NCBI RefSeq assembly: GCF_000799715.1 | Contig: NZ_JUHG01000013.1 | Span: 558,001-622,000, forward strand | From: Martinezella rhizogenes | Lineage (GTDB): Bacteria > Pseudomonadota > Alphaproteobacteria > Rhizobiales > Rhizobiaceae | Direction of reading: 5' to 3' | DNA length: 64,000 nt | Part shown: piece by piece, positions 59,810 to 64,000 of the stretch | How the letters are laid out: every line of letters starts with the position of its first letter | Numbering within the stretch: position 1 is the stretch's first letter | Made by a program: the position numbers and the translations under genes | The notes under the pieces: model-generated | What the model saw: only the letters and a program-made list of their open reading frames with translations | Databases searched by the model: none | What the model was told of the DNA's origin: nothing

Positions 59810-59834
59810 GGCGGGAGGATATCATCTTCCCGCC
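59810..59834 (+). terminator. Hairpin between binding-protein and ATPase genes
   Basis: GGCGGGAGGAT pairs with ATCTTCCCGCC (11 bp, one G-U) around a 3-base loop, 17 bases after the stop. As with the other importers here, it may set the ratio of binding protein to membrane complex. Confidence 0.6.
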
Positions 59835-59907
59835 CGCCAAACGTGCCGCTGTCTCGCCGCCGCCTTGAGGTGGCGAGCCTTCCATGATCATAAGGCCCGG
59901 GTGTAAA

Positions 59908-61008
59908 ATGGCATCGGTTTCGCTTGAATCCGTTTCAAAGAACTTTGGTACGCATAACGTCATTCAAGACGTCAATCTCCAGATCAACGACGGTGAGTTC
60001 GTCGTCTTCGTCGGCCCTTCCGGCTGCGGCAAGTCGACACTTCTGCGCATCGTCGCCGGGCTCATCTCCGCGTCGAAGGGCGTGGTCAGCATCGGGGGTG
60101 ACGATGTCACCGATGTGCCCGCCTCCAAGCGCGGCGTCGCTTTCGTCTTTCAGTCCTATGCGCTCTATCCGCATATGAGTGTCGCGCGCAACATCGGCTT
60201 TGCCCTGGAAACCCTGGGCATGGGGCGCGATGCGGTTCGGCAGAAGGTAGCATCGGTCGCCCGCATGCTGAAGGTCGATCATCTGCTCGAGCGCCGGCCA
60301 CGGGAATTGTCCGGTGGCCAGCGCCAGCGCGTGGCGATTGGCCGTGCGCTGGTGCGCCAGCCGGAAATATTCCTTTTCGACGAACCGCTTTCCAACCTCG
60401 ATTCCGACTTGCGGATGGAAATGCGCATGGAGATCGCCAAGCTCCATGACGATCTCAAGACGACGATGATCTATGTGACGCATGATCAATCCGAGGCCAT
60501 GACGCTCGCCGACAGGATCGTCGTTCTCAACCATGGCCGCATCGAGCAGATCGGAACGCCGCAAGAACTCTACCATGCGCCCGACAACCGCTTCGTGGCG
60601 GGATTTATCGGCAGTCCGCGCATGAATTTCCTGCCCGTCGCAATGCGCCATGCGGCAGGCGCCGACCGGATCGAAGGCCCTGGTGGCCTTTCCATCGGAG
60701 CGGCGGTGCAGGCTTCGACTGAGCCCGTCGCCGCAATCGGTATCCGGCCGGAGTCCTTGCGCCTCGTCGATGCGCTCGAGGGCCGCATCGTCGGAACGCT
60801 GGAGCGTGTCGAGGATCTCGGGCACGAGCATTTCGGCTATTGCCGCATCGCCGATGACGCCATCTGGGTGATCCGGCTTGCAACAGCGCCTGGGCAGCAT
60901 CTCATAGGCAAACCTGTCGGACTGGATTTTGCCGACGCGGCCATGTTTGTTTTCGATGCCGACGGCAGGCGCCTGGCGCCGGATAGTCCGGAGGCAAGCG
61001 ATCGATGA
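59908..61008 (+). CDS. Sugar ABC transporter ATP-binding protein (UgpC/MsmK type)
   Basis: 366 residues from the ATG at 59908 (GGG six bases upstream). Walker A is GPSGCGKST (about residues 37-45), the signature LSGGQRQRVAIGRAL, Walker B IFLFDEPLSNLD and switch VTHDQSEAMTL. A C-terminal TOBE/OB region (about 235-360; AIGIRPESLRL) is the regulatory part of the CUT1 ATPases. It is second in gene order, before both permeases, and overlaps the first permease gene by four bases. Confidence 0.93.
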   Translation: MASVSLESVSKNFGTHNVIQDVNLQINDGEFVVFVGPSGCGKSTLLRIVAGLISASKGVVSIGGDDVTDVPASKRGVAFVFQSYALYPHMSVARNIGFALETLGMGRDAVRQKVASVARMLKVDHLLERRPRELSGGQRQRVAIGRALVRQPEIFLFDEPLSNLDSDLRMEMRMEIAKLHDDLKTTMIYVTHDQSEAMTLADRIVVLNHGRIEQIGTPQELYHAPDNRFVAGFIGSPRMNFLPVAMRHAAGADRIEGPGGLSIGAAVQASTEPVAAIGIRPESLRLVDALEGRIVGTLERVEDLGHEHFGYCRIADDAIWVIRLATAPGQHLIGKPVGLDFADAAMFVFDADGRRLAPDSPEASDR

Positions 61009-61895
61009 GCGCTCGACTTGCCCGCCGGGATCACCGGGCCGCATGGCTGTTTCTCGTCCCCATCATCGTGGTGATGCTGGTCGTCGCACTCTGGCCACTC
61101 GCCCGCACCTTCTTCTTCGCCTTCACGGACGCCTATCTCGACAATCCCTCCGCCTATTCCATGATCGGCTTCGATAATTTCATCGAGGTCATCCAGGATC
61201 ATGGCTGGTGGGTCGCCGTTAAGAATACCCTCGTCTTCACCGTGATCTCTGTTGCGATCGAAACAGTTCTCGGGATCGCCATAGCACTTCTCGTTAACGA
61301 GGCGATCCCCGGCCGGGGGCTTGCCCGCGCCGCCATTCTCGTTCCCTGGGCAATCCCCGTCGTTGTCTCGACCAAGATTTGGGAATGGATGCTCAACGAT
61401 CAGTTCGGCGTGATCAACAAGCTGCTCATCGAACTCGGCTTCATCGACCATGGCATTGCCTGGACCGCCAACAGCTCGCTGATCATGGGCGCCGTCATCT
61501 TTGTCGATGTGTGGATGACCACGCCCTTCATGGTGCTGCTGATCCTCGCCGGCCTGCAGCTGATCTCGCCGGAGATCTTCGAGGCAGCGGAAGTGGACGG
61601 CATTCCGGCCTGGAAACGCTTCTGGTCGATCACCCTGCCGATGCTGCGGCCGGCCATCGGTGTGGCGGTGCTGTTTCGTGTGCTGGACGCGCTCAGAATG
61701 TTCGACCTTGCCTATGTCATGGCCGCCAGCAACGAGAATGTCATGACCGTGTCGATCTACGCTCGCGACAGGCTGATCAGCTTTCAGGAACTTGGCGTCG
61801 GCTCCGCCGCATCGACCTGGGTATTTCTGCTCGTGGCACTTGCCGCAATCATCATCATCGGGGTGCTTCGCCTCGACCGGGCAGCGGGGCACTGA
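61005..61895 (+). CDS. Sugar ABC transporter permease (MalF/UgpA type)
   Basis: 296 residues with six membrane segments: AAWLFLVPIIVVMLVVALWPLARTFFFAFTDAYL at the N-terminus and the EAA coupling loop FEAAEVDGIPAWKRFWSITLPMLRPAI. It forms the channel with the next gene's product. ATG at 61005 overlaps the ATPase stop (ATGA). Confidence 0.92.
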   Translation: MSARLARRDHRAAWLFLVPIIVVMLVVALWPLARTFFFAFTDAYLDNPSAYSMIGFDNFIEVIQDHGWWVAVKNTLVFTVISVAIETVLGIAIALLVNEAIPGRGLARAAILVPWAIPVVVSTKIWEWMLNDQFGVINKLLIELGFIDHGIAWTANSSLIMGAVIFVDVWMTTPFMVLLILAGLQLISPEIFEAAEVDGIPAWKRFWSITLPMLRPAIGVAVLFRVLDALRMFDLAYVMAASNENVMTVSIYARDRLISFQELGVGSAASTWVFLLVALAAIIIIGVLRLDRAAGH

Positions 61896-61900
61896 CGCAG

Positions 61901-62794
61901 ATGACAGACGCAATCATGCAAGGATCCGGCATCCAGAGACCCCAGCGCAAGTCGTCCTCCTATTATCGAATGAGGCGGCGGTGCGTCAGGGGCCTGCAGA
62001 TCGTGGCACTCCTGTTCGTGCTCTTTTACACGCTCTTTCCCTATTATTGGGCTTTCGTCTCCTCGACCAAGCAAGGGGCAGCGCTTTACCACTCGGCGCT
62101 TCTGCCGGCCTTCGACTTCACCTACTACCGGCAATTGATCGACAATCCGGTGTTCATGCGGTCTCTTTTGAATTCCGTTTATGTCGCAACGACAACGACC
62201 TTTCTGTCGCTCGTCATCGGACTGAGCGCCGCCTACGCGCTCGGCCGCATCGATTTTCCGCAGCGCCGTGCAATGCTGATGATCGTGCTGATGGTCTCGA
62301 TCTTCCCGCAGGTGGTCGTGCTGTCGGGCATGTTCGAGCTGATCAACTGGTTAGGGCTCTTCAATCGCCCGAGCGCGCTGGTGCTCACCTATCTGCTGTC
62401 GACCGTGCCGTTCACCACCTGGATCCTGACGACCTTCATTCGCGAATTCCCGCGCGAGCTCGAAGAGGCGGCGATCATCGATGGTTGCTCGCATTTCCGG
62501 ATTCTCATGAAGATACTCCTGCCTTTGATGGGGCCATCACTCGCCAGCACCGGCATCCTCGCCTTCATTCTCGCCTGGAACGAGTTCCTCTTCGCCCTCA
62601 CCTTCACCCTCACCGACGAAAATCGCACCGTCCCGGTCGCCATCGGCCTGATTGCCGGCACCAGCCGCTTCGAATATCCTTTCGGGCAGATCATGGCAGC
62701 CTCCGTCACCGTGACGCTACCGCTCATCATCGTGGTCCTCTTCTTCCAGAGACGGATCGTCGCCGGCTTGACGGCAGGTGCGGTAAAAGGCTGA
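61901..62794 (+). CDS. Sugar ABC transporter permease (MalG/UgpE type)
   Basis: 297 residues, starting five bases after the first permease stop. A 40-residue N-terminal cytosolic segment precedes six membrane helices. FYTLFPYYWAFVSSTKQ and the EAA loop LEEAAIIDGCSHFRILMKILLPLMGPSLA are characteristic, with a C-terminal FFQRRIVAGLTAGAVKG. The EAA loop binds the ATPase dimer. Confidence 0.92.
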   Translation: MTDAIMQGSGIQRPQRKSSSYYRMRRRCVRGLQIVALLFVLFYTLFPYYWAFVSSTKQGAALYHSALLPAFDFTYYRQLIDNPVFMRSLLNSVYVATTTTFLSLVIGLSAAYALGRIDFPQRRAMLMIVLMVSIFPQVVVLSGMFELINWLGLFNRPSALVLTYLLSTVPFTTWILTTFIREFPRELEEAAIIDGCSHFRILMKILLPLMGPSLASTGILAFILAWNEFLFALTFTLTDENRTVPVAIGLIAGTSRFEYPFGQIMAASVTVTLPLIIVVLFFQRRIVAGLTAGAVKG

Positions 62795-62813
62795 GGCGGC
62801 AAAGGATAGACCG

Positions 62814-63314
62814 ATGGACATGCTTGTTAAGCTCTACGAATTGAAGCCGGACCCGGCACTTCAGAAGCGCATGGACAGTGAGGGGATCGTCATCCGCAGG
62901 GTTCTGGCGCCGGAACTCAGCGCATTGACCTCCTGGATCCAGCCGCTATTCGGCGCTGGCTGGGCGGCGGAGGCGACGGCCGCCACCATGCGCCAGCCGC
63001 CGACCTGCTTTATCGCGGTCAAGGATGAGATGCTCGTCGGTTTCGCCTGCCACGAGGCAACCGCGAAGGGTTTTTTCGGGCCGACCGGGGTCGATCCGTC
63101 GATGCGCGGCAAGGGTGTCGGCCAGGCGCTATTGCTGACGGCGCTTCTGGACATGCATGCTCAGGGTTATGCTTATGGGGTGATCGGTGGAGCAGGTCCG
63201 ATGGAGTTCTATCGCCGGAGCGTCGGCGCGATCCCAATCGAAGGCTCGGTTCCCGGCATCTATCGCGGCATGCTGCCGCTTGCCAATCCGAGCGAAGTGT
63301 CGGAATCCGACTGA
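62814..63314 (+). CDS. GNAT-family N-acetyltransferase
   Basis: 166 residues. The acetyl-CoA loop is seen in FGPTGVDPSMRGKGVGQALLLTALLDM (R/Q-x-x-G-x-G/A at about residues 100-107). The substrate is not evident; the MLPLAN ending is unlike antibiotic acetyltransferases. It lies 19 bases after the permease gene and is probably cotranscribed with the importer, so it could act on an amino sugar, which is a guess. A terminator follows. Confidence 0.85.
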   Translation: MDMLVKLYELKPDPALQKRMDSEGIVIRRVLAPELSALTSWIQPLFGAGWAAEATAATMRQPPTCFIAVKDEMLVGFACHEATAKGFFGPTGVDPSMRGKGVGQALLLTALLDMHAQGYAYGVIGGAGPMEFYRRSVGAIPIEGSVPGIYRGMLPLANPSEVSESD

Positions 63315-63337
63315 CATCGATGCCACCGTGACTGGAA

Positions 63338-63383
63338 AAATCAACGCCGCCTGGAGATCACCTCATCCAGGCGGCGTTGATTT
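63338..63383. terminator. Bidirectional terminator hairpin
   Basis: A perfect 18-bp stem (AAATCAACGCCGCCTGGA with TCCAGGCGGCGTTGATTT) and a 10-base loop lie between the convergent GNAT and GcvT-family genes. A's on one side and T's on the other make it a rho-independent terminator in both directions. Confidence 0.9.
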
Positions 63384-63421
63384 ATACTCGAGCTTTGACA
63401 GGCCTCTACGGATTGCTCCGC

Positions 63422-64000
63422 TTAGCTTCTGGGCTTCAGATTTTCAGGGTCATAGAGCGGCTTGTAGCCGATGCTGACAACCTCGACCGGATAGGTCTCG
63501 GCGAAATATTCTACGTTCAGCTTGCGGCCTTCCTGGCAATAGGCCCAGGGCAGGTAGGCAAGTGCTATATTCTTGCCGATCGTCGGGCCGAAGGCGATGG
63601 AGGTCGTATAGGAGCGGCGTCCGAGCTCATCGATCAGCACCTTGCCTGTTTCCGGATCCATGACCGGCAGATTGCCGAGCGGGTAGCGCTTGACGCCTTG
63701 TCCGTCGATATTGTCCGTCATGACCAGCGTGCAGAGCATGGCGGGCTGATGTTCGCGAGCCTTGTACTCCAGATGCTTTGCCTTGCCACGGAAGTCAGCT
63801 TCCTTGACTTTCGGACGGGCAAGATCCGCCTCGATCAGATTGTACTGGGTGAGAAGGTCGGCATTCTGCAGGCGCAGGCTCTTTTCCATGCGACGTGAAT
63901 TCGCATAGGTCTCAACGCCGAAGGCCATCACGCCGGTAGAGCGCAGCGCATCCCAGACGGCAAGGCCGTCCTCGTATTTCATATGCAGTTCCCAGCCCTG
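63422..64000 (-). CDS. GcvT-family protein, C-terminal part (5' end outside the window)
   Basis: The frame runs from the window edge leftward to a stop at 63422, about 192 residues visible. QGWELHMKYEDGLAVWDALR and GVETYANSRRMEKSLRL match the folate-binding aminomethyltransferase (GcvT) fold, and the later GRRSYTTSIAFGPTIGKNIALAYLP is the C-terminal barrel. In rhizobia such domains form the C-terminal half of dimethylglycine/sarcosine-dehydrogenase-like FAD proteins, so this may be a long oxidoreductase; the N-terminal part is needed to tell. It would act in demethylation of an N- or S-methyl compound with tetrahydrofolate. Confidence 0.82.
   Translation of the reverse strand, partial: QGWELHMKYEDGLAVWDALRSTGVMAFGVETYANSRRMEKSLRLQNADLLTQYNLIEADLARPKVKEADFRGKAKHLEYKAREHQPAMLCTLVMTDNIDGQGVKRYPLGNLPVMDPETGKVLIDELGRRSYTTSIAFGPTIGKNIALAYLPWAYCQEGRKLNVEYFAETYPVEVVSIGYKPLYDPENLKPRS

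Overview
This window looks like alphaproteobacterial, rhizobial-type DNA (Rhizobium or a close relative). The grounds are high GC in most genes, the dense set of solute importers, a DUF982 gene, a RirA-type TGA-N9-TCA iron box and a calsymin-like EF-hand protein. No rRNA, tRNA, CRISPR array or replication origin was seen. The abundance of substrate-import/catabolism modules would fit a megaplasmid or chromid, but the sequence alone does not show which replicon this is.

Layout. (a) 1-6750, minus strand: an XRE-cupin regulator followed by a ribose-type ABC importer, a phosphotriesterase-family hydrolase, a GATase-like protein, a PfkB kinase and a truncated BtpA/SgcQ-family protein. This looks like one catabolic operon of unknown substrate, with a double CAAG-N3-CTTG operator over its promoter. 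(b) 7001-18750: a lower-GC surface-polysaccharide island with three methyltransferases, a secreted BNR protein, a KpsM-like export permease with no ATPase beside it, and a 990-residue protein with three glycosyltransferase-like regions. It is littered with decayed IS3 and IS66 pieces. (c) 18747-23990: a shikimate catabolic unit (importer, 3-dehydroshikimate dehydratase, TetR regulator, shikimate/quinate dehydrogenase) with two identical TetR-type operators, each filling a promoter spacer. (d) 24304-29386: DUF982 and a complete sugar ABC importer with two permeases. (e) 29386-37742: a DUF1127 protein, a Cys-bearing AraC regulator and a 53-aa Cys-rich protein, linked by a repeated 22-bp element. 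Then come an LprI-like protein, a methyltransferase divergent from an iron-type binding protein, an EF-hand repeat protein, and an MHYT-GGDEF-EAL protein.

(f) 37774-40779: a ROK regulator divergent from a GDPD-inositol monophosphatase gene pair. (g) 40852-55591: an orphan ParD, then a divergent sugar-acid type catabolic locus around one GntR/FCD regulator. Leftward it has a DapA-family aldolase and a five-gene oligopeptide-type ABC importer; rightward it has a second such importer, with fused ATPases, and an enolase-superfamily dehydratase. (h) 55773-57538: a GH25 lipoprotein and a complete ParDE pair. (i) 57577-63314: a GntR/UTRA regulator divergent from a MalEFGK-type sugar importer and a GNAT gene. 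(j) 63422-64000: the C-terminal part of a GcvT-family protein running off the window.

Themes. Most units are 'regulator plus importer plus enzymes' cassettes with palindromic operators placed on recognisable -35/-10 elements. Several binding-protein genes are followed by a hairpin before the next importer gene. The least explained parts are the BtpA/PTE/PfkB operon, the AraC/Cys-rich/22-bp-repeat unit, and the polysaccharide proteins that share a terminal module.
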